Of a stretch of DNA of 64,000 nucleotides, positions 26,181 to 33,723 are shown one piece after another. Location of the stretch: positions 930,001 through 994,000 of the forward strand of contig NZ_CP044125.1 in NCBI RefSeq assembly GCF_016864575.1, given 5' to 3'. How positions within the stretch are numbered: position 1 is the stretch's first letter; the number at the start of each line of letters is the position of its first letter. This DNA comes from Rhizobium sp. BG4 (lineage in GTDB: Bacteria; Pseudomonadota; Alphaproteobacteria; Rhizobiales; Rhizobiaceae). The translations under genes and the position numbers were made by a program. Under the pieces are notes generated by a model. The model ran no database searches and had not been told where the DNA came from. It saw only the letters and a list, made by a program, of their open reading frames with translations.

Positions 26181-27266
26181 TCAGGCCGCCGCGCGCTGCC
26201 ACTCCATGTTGGCGCCCTGGATCAGGGCGTGCACATAGTCGAGCTTGGCGATGACGGGCGGCGAGAGCACGAAAGGATAGGAATCCGGCTGGCCCATGCT
26301 GCGCTGGATGGCATTGATGGCGACGCTGAGCGGGATCCAGGCGCTGGCGAGCTGTTCGGCATCCTTGGCCCTGTAAGGCTGAAAATCGACTTCCGCCGCC
26401 ATCTCCTCGTGACCGCGCGGATCGATGGCGATGCCAAAGGCGCGCGCCGTCTCCAGCGTATCGACGATATGCAGGTAGTGGGCGAAGCACTCGGCGAAAT
26501 CCTCCCAGGGATGGGAGGCGGCATAGGCGCTGATGAAGCTCTCCTGCCAGCCGAGCGGCGCGCCATTGGCATAGTGGTTCTGAAGGGCGACGCCATAATC
26601 CTGGCGCTCGTCGCCGAAGACCGCGCGGAAGGCATCGAAGCCATTGCGGTCACGCACCAACTTGTTCCAGATGAAATGCCCGGTCTCGTGGCGGAAGTGG
26701 CCGAGCAGCGTGCGGTAGGGCTCGTCCATGGCGTTGCGCGCCAGCTCGCGCGTCACGTCGTCGGCCTCGGCGGCGCGGATGGCGATCAGCCCCTCCTCGT
26801 GGCCGGTCATGGCGGGCACGACATTGCCGTCGTTCTGCACCACGTCCTCCAGGAAGTCGAAGACCAGCCCGCCCTGCGGATCTTCCTCGCGGTCGGGATG
26901 CGGCAAGTGCCAGCGCAGCAGCGAATAGAAGAGATGGCGCTGCGCCTGACTGATGCGGCGCCAGCGGTCGATGCCGTCCTGCGTATTTGTGTTGGGCACC
27001 AGCCGGTTATGCCGGCAGGCGATGCAGAAAGGATTGGGATCATCGGCCGAGGTCAGCCAGTTGCAGATATCGAGAGCGGCATTGGCGCAGAAGCGCACCG
27101 CCCTCTGCGGCCTCGCGACCAGCTGCCAGGCCACGTCATCGCGCGGCTCTAGCGCGTGCATTGCCACATCCTCGGGCAGGAAGCCCAGGCGATGATTGCA
27201 GCGCACGCATTGGCGATTGTCGAAATGGACGACCTGATCACAGTTGTCGCAGGCGAAAAGTCTCAT
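26181..27266 (-). CDS. Putative zinc-ribbon / metallopeptidase-like protein
   Basis: 361-residue cytoplasmic protein. The N-terminal zinc ribbon contains two CxxC pairs (FACDNCDQVVHFDNRQCVRCNHRLGFL), and another CxxC occurs near residue 82 (PFCIACRHNR). A metallopeptidase-like motif HETGH (GHFRHETGHFIW, around residue 210) is an HExxH variant (H-E-T-G-H), with a downstream acidic/His-rich segment EDFAECFAHYLHIVDT. This matches the putative zinc-binding metallopeptidase family (DUF2248-like, by memory). The start at 27266 follows from MRLFACDNCDQ. Substrate unknown. Confidence 0.78.
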   Translation of the reverse strand: MRLFACDNCDQVVHFDNRQCVRCNHRLGFLPEDVAMHALEPRDDVAWQLVARPQRAVRFCANAALDICNWLTSADDPNPFCIACRHNRLVPNTNTQDGIDRWRRISQAQRHLFYSLLRWHLPHPDREEDPQGGLVFDFLEDVVQNDGNVVPAMTGHEEGLIAIRAAEADDVTRELARNAMDEPYRTLLGHFRHETGHFIWNKLVRDRNGFDAFRAVFGDERQDYGVALQNHYANGAPLGWQESFISAYAASHPWEDFAECFAHYLHIVDTLETARAFGIAIDPRGHEEMAAEVDFQPYRAKDAEQLASAWIPLSVAINAIQRSMGQPDSYPFVLSPPVIAKLDYVHALIQGANMEWQRAAA

Positions 27267-27348
27267 GGAAGCACCCCGGCACGAACGGACGAAAAATGCC
27301 TGCCGCGCCGCTGCGCAACAGGCATGTGTCATGGAAATGGAAGGATGC

Positions 27349-27540
27349 TTACATCCGGTCGACGGCGTCCTTCAGCTTGTCCTTGGCCTTGCCTGCCGCG
27401 ACCTGGGCCTTGCCCTTGCCTTCCTGGACTGCGCCCTTGGCCTGCATGCTGCGGTCGCCGGTCACCTTGCCGGCGGCCTGCTTTGCCTTGCCTGCAATCT
27501 CGTTGGTCTTGCCGGAAATCTTGTCGCTGGTGCTACCCAT
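27349..27540 (-). CDS. CsbD-family stress-response protein
   Basis: 63-residue CsbD-like protein, MGSTSDKISGKTNEIAGKAK, then QAAGKVTGDRSMQAKGAVQEGKGKAQVAAGKAKDKLKDAVDRM. Repeated GK-A/V segments and high Lys/Ala content with no hydrophobic core are typical. The family is induced by stress in many bacteria; molecular role unknown. It sits between yqgE and the zinc-ribbon gene, all minus strand. Confidence 0.9.
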   Translation of the reverse strand: MGSTSDKISGKTNEIAGKAKQAAGKVTGDRSMQAKGAVQEGKGKAQVAAGKAKDKLKDAVDRM

Positions 27541-27627
27541 ATCAGATGCCTCCTATCGCGCCGGGGCGACCTTGCCCTGGCTTGCGGAAGGACTAACGTC
27601 AGCTATCTGAATTCGTTCCGAAGAAAG

Positions 27628-28233
27628 TCAGGCGTGGCCAGCTTCAGCAGAGAGCATCGCCGCAGTGACGCCCATGCCCGCCAGAGCTCGCTCGTATTTG
27701 TCGTCGAGGCTGCGATCGAAGATCAGTGCTTCGTTGGCAGCGCAGGTCAGCCAGCCATTGTTGCCGACTTCGGTTTCCAGCTGGCCGGCACCCCAGGAGG
27801 AATAGCCGAGCAGCATGGTGGCGCGCTTGGGACCGCCGCCCTTGGAGATGGCGCGGACGATATCGAGCGTCGCCGTCAGGCAGATATCGTCGCTGACGGG
27901 GATGCTGGAATCGCTCAGATAATCATCGGAATGCAGCACGAAGCCGCGGCCGCTCTCGACCGGGCCGCCGGTCTGGATCGGGAAGTCGCGGGCGTGATCG
28001 GGAAGAACGATGGAATCGCTGTCCTTGATCATTTCGAGATGCAGCAGGACGTCGGTAAAGGTCAGGCTCTGCGGGCGGTTGATGACGAAGCCCATGGCCC
28101 CGGCATCCGAATGCGCGCAGATATAGACCACCGTGCGCGCAAAATTCCTGTCTTCCATGCCGGGCATGGCAATCAGGAACTGCCCGTCGAAAAAGCCGCG
28201 TTCCCGTCTGTTCTTCAGCGTCGATAAGGACAT
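27628..28233 (-). CDS. YqgE/AlgH family protein
   Basis: 201-residue UPF0301-family protein. Conserved stretches: [56 protein letters not shown] and [22 protein letters not shown]. The start at 28233 ([17 protein letters not shown]) is supported by AGGAGG upstream and family length; a longer in-frame start adds an unrelated segment. The family's biochemical role is not established. It is divergent from the DsbD-N-like gene. Confidence 0.93.
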   Translation of the reverse strand: MSLSTLKNRRERGFFDGQFLIAMPGMEDRNFARTVVYICAHSDAGAMGFVINRPQSLTFTDVLLHLEMIKDSDSIVLPDHARDFPIQTGGPVESGRGFVLHSDDYLSDSSIPVSDDICLTATLDIVRAISKGGGPKRATMLLGYSSWGAGQLETEVGNNGWLTCAANEALIFDRSLDDKYERALAGMGVTAAMLSAEAGHA

Positions 28234-28376
28234 AATTCCTCCTGCTGCCAGACCGCGTGAAAAGGCCCCGACACAGGAAACATGGGGCAATGTCACAAAT
28301 CAATCAACCGAAAATGAAGAATTAGAATCACTCCTCATATGGCAGCCTGTAGCACTTTTCGATAAACCTTTGTTCC

Positions 28377-29219
28377 ATGAAGATTATTTCTTTTACGCGA
28401 CGGATTATCCGCGGCCTCGGTCTTTCTGCCGCAGCCCTCCTCAGCCTGGCTGCCGCCGCGCAGGCGGAAATGAGCGACTGGGTCGATAACGAGGGCGGCC
28501 GGATGCGGCTGATCGCGCTGCCGCCGGAGCGCGACGGAACGATCCATGGCGGGCTGCAGATCGAGCCGAAACCCGGCTGGATCACCTATTGGCGCGAGCC
28601 CGGCAGCAGTGGTATTCCGCCGCAGATCACAGTGGCGCCCGAAAGCGGCGTGGCGCTGAAGGATATCCGCTATCCGGTGCCGAAGCATATCAACGACGGC
28701 AAGGTCGACGACATCGGCTACGACGCCCCGGTCGTATTGCCGCTGACCTTCAAGGCGGACGGCGACGGGGCGCCCGGCGCGATCAAGGCCACCGCCTTCA
28801 TCGGCATCTGCAAGGAGCTCTGCGTGCCCTTCCAGGCGGCCTTCGAGTTGCCGCTTTCGAGCGCCCGGCAATCGCGCCCGGAGGAAGAGGCGTTGCTGGA
28901 ACAGGCGGAGAAAGCCCTTCCCGAAGAGGCCTCGTCCGGCTTCCAGGTGGTGTCGCACAAGATGTCCGCCGACACGAAGGAGCTGTGGCTGGAGATCGCC
29001 CTACCCGGCGGCGGCGACACGGCGCCGCAGGTGATTGTCACCGGGCCGAACGGCTATGTCTTCACCAAGCAGCTGATGAGCAAGCGCGACGGCAAGACCT
29101 TCTCGACCTCGGTCGCGATCGGCAAATTGCCGCGCAACTATGCGCTCAAGGGCAAGACCTGGCATGCGCTCGTCATCGACGGCGGCCGCGCCATGGAGAC
29201 ACCGCTTGCCTTTGAGTGA
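28377..29219 (+). CDS. Exported DsbD N-terminal-domain-like protein
   Basis: 280-residue periplasmic protein. The signal peptide is MKIISFTRRIIRGLGLSAAA, then LLSLAAAAQA, a possible twin-arginine signal with TRRIIRG. The body matches the thiol:disulfide reductase DsbD alpha-like domain: WITYWREPGSSGIPPQ, RYPVPKHINDGKVDDIGYD and FIGICKELCVPFQA. The cysteine pair CKELC is the only plausible redox centre. Relatives in Alphaproteobacteria stand alone without the membrane and thioredoxin domains of full DsbD; the role is probably electron transfer or cytochrome/copper-related maturation, inferred. Confidence 0.82.
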   Translation: MKIISFTRRIIRGLGLSAAALLSLAAAAQAEMSDWVDNEGGRMRLIALPPERDGTIHGGLQIEPKPGWITYWREPGSSGIPPQITVAPESGVALKDIRYPVPKHINDGKVDDIGYDAPVVLPLTFKADGDGAPGAIKATAFIGICKELCVPFQAAFELPLSSARQSRPEEEALLEQAEKALPEEASSGFQVVSHKMSADTKELWLEIALPGGGDTAPQVIVTGPNGYVFTKQLMSKRDGKTFSTSVAIGKLPRNYALKGKTWHALVIDGGRAMETPLAFE

Positions 29220-29286
29220 CCGGCTCCTATAGTCCCCACCGACCCTGCGGCATCTGCCGCTTCATCATCTCAACGAGGAGAGTTTC

Positions 29287-29772
29287 ATGAGCATCGCAAT
29301 CGGCGACAAGCTTCCGGCCGCCACCTTCAAGGAAAAGACCGCCGACGGCCCGGTCGAGATCTCGACCGAGCAGCTGTTCAAGGGCAAGCGCGTCGTGCTC
29401 TTCGCCGTCCCCGGCGCCTTCACGCCCACCTGCACGCTGAACCACCTGCCGGGCTATCTCGAAAACCGCGACACCATTCTCGGCAAGGGCGTCGATGACA
29501 TCGCCGTCGTCGCCGTCAACGACTGGCACGTGATGAGCGCCTGGGCACAGCAGTCCGGCGGCGCCGGCAAGATCCACTTCCTGGCCGACTGGGACGCCGG
29601 CTTCACCAAGGCGCTCGGCCTCGAAGCCGACCTCTCCGCCGGCGGCCTCGGCGTCCGCTCCAAACGCTACTCGATGCTCGTCGAAGACGGCGTCGTGAAG
29701 TCGCTCAACGTCGAGGAAAGCCCGGGCCAGGCAACGGTTTCGGGTGCAGCTGCGATGATCGAGCAGCTTTGA
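29287..29772 (+). CDS. Peroxiredoxin, Prx5/AhpE-like 1-Cys type
   Basis: 161-residue thiol peroxidase. The active-site motif is VPGAFTPTCTLNHLPGY, with peroxidatic C49. There is no other cysteine, so it is a 1-Cys enzyme and needs an external thiol such as glutathione or glutaredoxin for recycling. FAVPGAF and the later SKRYSMLVEDGVVKSLNVEE match the atypical Prx5 (PMP20-like) family. It has good ribosome-binding context (AACGAGGAGAG) and a terminator follows. Confidence 0.94.
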   Translation: MSIAIGDKLPAATFKEKTADGPVEISTEQLFKGKRVVLFAVPGAFTPTCTLNHLPGYLENRDTILGKGVDDIAVVAVNDWHVMSAWAQQSGGAGKIHFLADWDAGFTKALGLEADLSAGGLGVRSKRYSMLVEDGVVKSLNVEESPGQATVSGAAAMIEQL

Positions 29773-29780
29773 GGATTGGG

Positions 29781-29811
29781 GCGGCGGACTGAGGTTCGCC
29801 GCTTTTGTTTT
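29781..29811 (+). terminator. Intrinsic terminator after the peroxiredoxin gene
   Basis: GCGGCGGAC (29781-29789) pairs with GTTCGCCGC (29794-29802), including one G-U pair, around a 4-nt loop. It is followed by TTTTGTTTT. Confidence 0.8.
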
Positions 29812-29896
29812 GGGAGGGTGTGTTTCGAAGACTGCGGCCGGGGCGCGCCTGAGCGGCGGGCGAAACCATACACCGCGCCCGGAGCCCCTCACCCTG

Positions 29897-29919
29897 CCCT
29901 CTCCCCGCTGGGGAGAGGG
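29897..29919. repeat. Short palindromic repeat CCCTCTCCCC-GCT-GGGGAGAGGG
   Basis: A perfect 10-bp inverted repeat around GCT. It differs in arm sequence from the neighbouring 44-bp element but shares the CTCCCCG-n-GGGGAG core, so it looks like another member of the same repeat class. Confidence 0.6.
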
Positions 29920-29947
29920 ATGTTGGCGCGAGAGGCAGCCGCGGTGC

Positions 29948-29991
29948 TCCCTTCTCCCCCGCGGGGAGAAGGTGCCCGAAGGGCGGATGAG
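29948..29991. repeat. Rhizobial-type palindromic repeat, copy 2 (inverted)
   Basis: This 44-bp element is the reverse complement of 4710-4753 with a single difference in the central loop. It has the same double-palindrome structure and lies in the gene-free gap after the peroxiredoxin. Confidence 0.8.
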
Positions 29992-30146
29992 GGGGCCGCG
30001 AGTACAGGTCTTCCCCATCTCTGTGCTCTTCACAGAGCCGGCCCAACTCCTTGCGCCGAAAAGACTTCTCCCGCCGCGCAGACGCGCGGCGACTGAATTC
30101 CTGTGACAAGCACAGGAGTGAGGGAGGAGAGGACCGAGTATCCTAG

Positions 30147-30389
30147 CTAGCGTTGAGTTTTTAGGCCAGCTATCCGCGCTGCCAACGCAGCACCCAGCTC
30201 GTCGTCGCTGACGTCGCCACCGGTCGCGATGGAAGCATCAATGATATCGCGCAGCTTTTTCAGCCGCGCCTCCCGCTGCGCGACGAGGCTCAATCCTGTG
30301 GTGACGACCTCTTCAGGTGAGCGATAGCGCCCCCGCGCTACCAATTTCTCGACAAAATCCTCCCACTGCTTTTCGATCGAAACCTTCAT
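30147..30389 (-). CDS. Orphan ParD-like antitoxin
   Basis: 80-residue protein with an N-terminal CopG/ribbon-helix-helix segment (MKVSIEKQWEDFVEKLVARG, then RYRSPEEVVTTGLSLVAQREARLKKLRDIID) as in ParD antitoxins, and an acidic/Ala-rich tail. No parE-like toxin lies next to it: the downstream gap is gene-free and the upstream neighbour is the zinc operon. It may be a solitary remnant, or an antitoxin acting on a toxin elsewhere. Confidence 0.82.
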   Translation of the reverse strand: MKVSIEKQWEDFVEKLVARGRYRSPEEVVTTGLSLVAQREARLKKLRDIIDASIATGGDVSDDELGAALAARIAGLKTQR

Positions 30390-30483
30390 GGCGACACTCC
30401 CTTGCCCACAGGTTACCGGAAAGTCGTAGGCACCGCATCCACCCCGCTTGCACCCGCCCCGCTTTTGCCATAAACGTTACAAC

Positions 30484-30505
30484 ATAACAGTAATGTTATT
30501 ACATT
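30484..30505. promoter_or_regulatory. Candidate Zur box upstream of the zinc ABC operon
   Basis: Two overlapping inverted repeats are present: ATAACA-GTAA-TGTTAT (30484-30499) and AATGT-TATT-ACATT (30492-30505). The core GTAATGTTATTACATT resembles Zur sites known from alphaproteobacteria, by memory. It lies 14 bp before the operon's first start codon, where a repressor would block transcription when zinc is sufficient. The site is seen; the regulator is inferred. Confidence 0.5.
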
Positions 30506-30519
30506 TTAGAAAGCCTGCA

Positions 30520-30636
30520 ATGCCTCGCCCCCTCCCCAATCTGCTCCGGCAATCCGCCTTTGCGCGCGCCGGTTTCGTGTTGTTGCTGATCTCCTCTCTC
30601 TGGCTGGCGATCTATTGGGCGGCGGTGTTGCCGTGA
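30520..30636 (+). CDS. 38-residue single-span membrane peptide at the head of the zinc operon
   Basis: The frame encodes MPRPLPNLLRQSAFARAGFV, then LLLISSLWLAIYWAAVLP: a basic N-terminus and one transmembrane helix. Its stop codon overlaps the GTG start of the ABC ATPase (GTGA at 30633-30636), which points to translational coupling. The ribosome-binding site is weak (AGAAAGCC). An in-frame start 24 residues upstream would pass through the Zur-like box. It may be a leader peptide, or a small transporter-associated membrane protein; no known family is recognised. Confidence 0.5.
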   Translation: MPRPLPNLLRQSAFARAGFVLLLISSLWLAIYWAAVLP

Positions 30637-31373
30637 GTGTTCCCCTGATCGAGCTTGAGAATGTCACCGTTACCTATGACCGGCATCCGGCGGTGCATCA
30701 TGTCTCCGGCAGCATCCGCGAGGGTAGCCTGACGGCGATTGCCGGGCCGAATGGGGCGGGGAAGTCGACGCTTTTGAAGGCGCTGGTGGGGGAGCTGAGA
30801 CCGGCGGCCGGGATGATCCGGCATCGGCTGGCGCGGCTTGATTTCGGCTATCTGCCGCAGGCGGCCGATATAAACCGGCGGTTTCCGATCTCGGTTCTCG
30901 ATACCGTGATGCTCGGCGCATGGCGGCAGGCGGGTGCGTTCGGGCGCGTTTCGGAGGCCGAACGGCTGAAGGCGCTGGAGGCGCTTTCGGCGGTCGGGCT
31001 CGATGGTTTCGACAATCGGCATATCGGCTCGCTGTCGGCCGGGCAGTTTCAGCGCGTGCTGTTCGCGCGGCTGCTGCTGCAGGATGCCCGGGTGATCCTG
31101 CTCGACGAGCCATTTACCGCAATCGATGCGCGCACCACGCGCGACCTTCTCGATATCGTCGCCCGCTGGCATGGCGACGGGCGCACGGTGATTGCCGTGC
31201 TGCACGATTTCGAACAGGTGCGGGCGCATTTTCCCGAGACGATGCTGATCGCCCGCGAGCTGATCGGCTGGGGGCCGACATCCGAAGTGATGTCGGCGGC
31301 GAACCTGATGACGGCGCGGGCGATGGCCGAGCGCTGGGACGAGGAAGCCGCCATCTGCGAGCCTGCCGCATGA
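30633..31373 (+). CDS. Zinc/manganese-type ABC transporter ATPase (AztA/ZnuC-like)
   Basis: 246-residue ATP-binding subunit. Walker A is GPNGAGKST at residues 38-46, the ABC signature is LSAGQFQRVLFARLL (with Phe-Gln in place of the usual Gln-Gln or Gln-Arg), Walker B is VILLDEPF, and the H-loop is VLHDFEQV. The start is GTG at 30633, directly overlapping the micropeptide stop; a TTG six codons upstream is possible. It is coupled to the permease by an ATGA overlap. The family pattern and the substrate-binding protein downstream point to Zn2+ import. Confidence 0.9.
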   Translation: MSVPLIELENVTVTYDRHPAVHHVSGSIREGSLTAIAGPNGAGKSTLLKALVGELRPAAGMIRHRLARLDFGYLPQAADINRRFPISVLDTVMLGAWRQAGAFGRVSEAERLKALEALSAVGLDGFDNRHIGSLSAGQFQRVLFARLLLQDARVILLDEPFTAIDARTTRDLLDIVARWHGDGRTVIAVLHDFEQVRAHFPETMLIARELIGWGPTSEVMSAANLMTARAMAERWDEEAAICEPAA

Positions 31374-32242
31374 CCGCCTACGACATCTTTCTCGCACCCT
31401 TCGCCGATTATGGCTTCATGCGCCGGGCGCTCGTCGCCTGCCTCTGCCTCGGGCTCGGATCCGGTCCGATCGGCGTCTTCCTGATGCTGCGGCGGATGAG
31501 CCTGATGGGCGATGCGATGAGCCATGCGGTGCTGCCGGGGGCGGCGATCGGCTATCTGGTCGCGGGCTCGCTGTCGCTGACGGCGATGGGGATCGGCGGG
31601 CTGGTGGCCGGGCTGTCGGTGGCGTTGCTTTCGGGCGTCGTCAGCCGCATGACCGTGCTGCAGGAGGATGCGAGCTTTGCCAGTTTCTACCTTGCATCAT
31701 TGGCGCTCGGGGTGCTGATCGTCTCGCTGCGGGGCTCGAATATCGATCTGCTGCATGTGCTGTTCGGCACCATCCTGGCGATCGATACGCCGGCGCTCAC
31801 CCAGATCGGCACGATCGCCTCGATCACGCTGCTGGCGCTGGCGGTGATCTACCGGCCGCTGGTCACCGAATGTTTCGATCCCGGCTATCTGCGCGCCGTC
31901 GGCGGCCGTGGACCGCTTTATCACTTCCTGTTCCTGCTGCTCGTCGTGCTCAATCTGGTGGCCAGCTTCCAGGCGCTCGGCACGCTGATGGCCGTCGGCC
32001 TGATGATGCTGCCGGCGGCGATTGCCCAGCTCTGGTCGCGCAGCCTGCCGCAGATGATGGTGATCTCCGTCCTCAGCGCCACGGCGTCCGGCTATCTCGG
32101 CCTGATCGCCTCCTACCATCTCGAGCTCGCCTCCGGACCGACGATCATCATGACGGCGGCGAGCCTCTACACGCTTTCGATCCTCTTTGCGCCCTCCGGC
32201 ATTGCCCGGCGCCTTTTCCCCCGCCCCCATCTCAAGGGCTGA
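31370..32242 (+). CDS. Zinc/manganese-type ABC transporter permease (AztB/ZnuB-like)
   Basis: 290-residue integral membrane subunit of the ABC-3 family, with eight or nine transmembrane helices by hydrophobicity. The conserved loop MLRRMSLMGDAMSHAVLPGAAIGYL couples to the ATPase. Later segments LAIDTPALTQIGTIASITLLAL and LMMLPAAIAQLWSRSLPQMM match the family. It overlaps the ATPase by four bases and the binding protein follows after 17 bp. Confidence 0.92.
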   Translation: MTAYDIFLAPFADYGFMRRALVACLCLGLGSGPIGVFLMLRRMSLMGDAMSHAVLPGAAIGYLVAGSLSLTAMGIGGLVAGLSVALLSGVVSRMTVLQEDASFASFYLASLALGVLIVSLRGSNIDLLHVLFGTILAIDTPALTQIGTIASITLLALAVIYRPLVTECFDPGYLRAVGGRGPLYHFLFLLLVVLNLVASFQALGTLMAVGLMMLPAAIAQLWSRSLPQMMVISVLSATASGYLGLIASYHLELASGPTIIMTAASLYTLSILFAPSGIARRLFPRPHLKG

Positions 32243-32259
32243 ACCCAAGGAGACTGACC

Positions 32260-33159
32260 ATGCTTTCCCGCAGATTACTTCTTTCCGCCGCGCTGCCGGC
32301 GCTGCTTGCCGCCTCGGCGATGCCGGCTTCGGCCGAAACGCTGAAGGTCGTCGCCTCCTTCACCGTGCTTGCCGATGTCGTCAAGCAGGTCGGCGGCGAT
32401 CATGTCAGCGTCACCAGCCTCGTCGGCCCGAACGGCGACCCCCATGAATTCGAGCCCTCGCCCGCCGATGCCAAGCACCTGAAGGCAGCCGAGGTCACCT
32501 TCGTCAGCGGCGAAGGCCTGGAAGGCTGGATGGACCGGCTGATCACCGCTTCCGGCTACAAGGGCACGCCGGTCACGGCTTCCGAAGGCATCAACACGCG
32601 GACGATGGAAGAGGACGGCAAGACCGTGACCGATCCGCATGTCTGGAACAGCCCGGTCAACGTCAAGGTCTGGGTGGTGAATATCGAGAAGGCGCTTTCG
32701 GCTGCCGATCCGGCCGATGCCGCCGCCTTCAAGACGAATGCCGACCGCTACACGAAGACGCTCGACGAACTCGATGCCTATGCGCATTCGAAATTTGACA
32801 AAGTCGCCGACGATCGCCGCAAGGTGCTGACCAGCCACGACGCCTTCGGCTATTTCGGCCGCGAGTATCAGGTGAGCTTCCTGGCGCCGCTCGGCGTTTC
32901 CACCGAGAGCGAAGCCTCGGCTGCCGACGTCGCCAAGCTGATCGAGCAGATCAAGGCCGAGAACGTGAAGACCTACTTCTTCGAAAACTCGAACGACCCG
33001 CGCCTCGTCAAGCAGGTGGCGAAGGCAACCGGCGCAAAGCCCGGCGGCGAGCTCTATGTGGAATCGCTCTCGGACGCCAAGGGACCGGCCCCGACCTATG
33101 AGAAGATGTTCCGCTACAATGTCGACCAGATCGCCGCGGCGATGGCAAAGTCGAGCTGA
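32260..33159 (+). CDS. Periplasmic zinc-binding protein (AztC/ZnuA-like, without His-rich loop)
   Basis: 299-residue cluster A-I metal-binding protein. The signal peptide is MLSRRLLLSAALPALLAASA, then MPASA. Likely metal ligands are the histidines in PNGDPHEFEPSPAD and TDPHVWNSP, a His in LTSHDAFGYF, and a C-terminal acidic residue. The long His/Asp-rich loop between the first two histidines of E. coli ZnuA is missing, as in the AztC group of Paracoccus. No AztD-like chaperone gene follows. A terminator closes the operon. Confidence 0.9.
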   Translation: MLSRRLLLSAALPALLAASAMPASAETLKVVASFTVLADVVKQVGGDHVSVTSLVGPNGDPHEFEPSPADAKHLKAAEVTFVSGEGLEGWMDRLITASGYKGTPVTASEGINTRTMEEDGKTVTDPHVWNSPVNVKVWVVNIEKALSAADPADAAAFKTNADRYTKTLDELDAYAHSKFDKVADDRRKVLTSHDAFGYFGREYQVSFLAPLGVSTESEASAADVAKLIEQIKAENVKTYFFENSNDPRLVKQVAKATGAKPGGELYVESLSDAKGPAPTYEKMFRYNVDQIAAAMAKSS

Positions 33160-33167
33160 GTACGGAT

Positions 33168-33194
33168 GGCCGCGGAGCGATCCGCGGCCTTTTC
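33168..33194 (+). terminator. Intrinsic terminator of the zinc operon
   Basis: GGCCGCGGA (33168-33176) pairs perfectly with TCCGCGGCC (33181-33189) around GCGA and is followed by TTTTCC. It ends 2 bp before the convergent Dabb gene's stop. Confidence 0.75.
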
Positions 33195-33195
33195 C

Positions 33196-33504
33196 TCAGA
33201 CGTTGAGGTCGAAGACCAGGAGGCCGCCGAGGCCGCCATCGACGGATTCGACGATCTTCTCGCCGACCGCGACATGTTCAGGATGGATGAGATAGGCGTC
33301 ACGCGCTTCCGGGCTCTCGAAGGTGACCACGAAGCCTTCGACGAAGCCGCCATGCAAGCCTTCCGGCGAGACGTTCGGGCCATGCTTGATGTCGATGATC
33401 CCCGGAATGACCTGCTGCAGCGCAACGACCGAGCCGAACAGTGCCTGCTTCTCTTCGCCGGTCATGGCGGCCTTCAGCCGCAGAAATACGCAATGCAGGA
33501 TCAT
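33196..33504 (-). CDS. Dabb (stress-responsive dimeric alpha/beta-barrel) protein
   Basis: 102-residue Dabb-domain protein: MILHCVFLRLKAAMTGEEKQ, then IIDIKHGPNVSPEGLHGGFVEGFVVTFESPEARDAYLIHPEHVAVGEKI. The HPEHV segment is the conserved family signature. Function is unknown beyond stress association in some plants and bacteria. The start at 33504 has GGGAGGA upstream; an in-frame extension to 33636 has low-quality sequence. It is convergent with the zinc operon. Confidence 0.85.
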   Translation of the reverse strand: MILHCVFLRLKAAMTGEEKQALFGSVVALQQVIPGIIDIKHGPNVSPEGLHGGFVEGFVVTFESPEARDAYLIHPEHVAVGEKIVESVDGGLGGLLVFDLNV

Positions 33505-33723
33505 ATGGTTCCTCCCAGTTTCTGCGCGGCAGCATAGTGGGAATGGCACCGAGGGCAAGCCCGCCAGAAATGGCGGGTCCGGTTTAAATCCCGCATCGCG
33601 GGCAAGGTGCCGCACGTTTTCCATCCCCGGATACATTTATTAGCAATAGCTTGTGGATGCGTTTGCGCAGGCGCAAAATGCCGCCCCGATGGGACGGGGG
33701 CTCCCATCGTAGGGAGGACCATC

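Larger units (their letters stand above)
29773..30146. other. 374-bp gap with terminator and repeats, no gene
   Basis: The gap between the peroxiredoxin and the parD-like gene starts with the peroxiredoxin terminator (29781-29811). It then holds two GC-rich palindromic repeats (29897-29919 and 29948-29991). From 30000 to 30146 I see no coding signal, promoter or toxin remnant; the small open frames here lack ribosome-binding sites. No partner toxin for the antitoxin is present. Confidence 0.6.
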
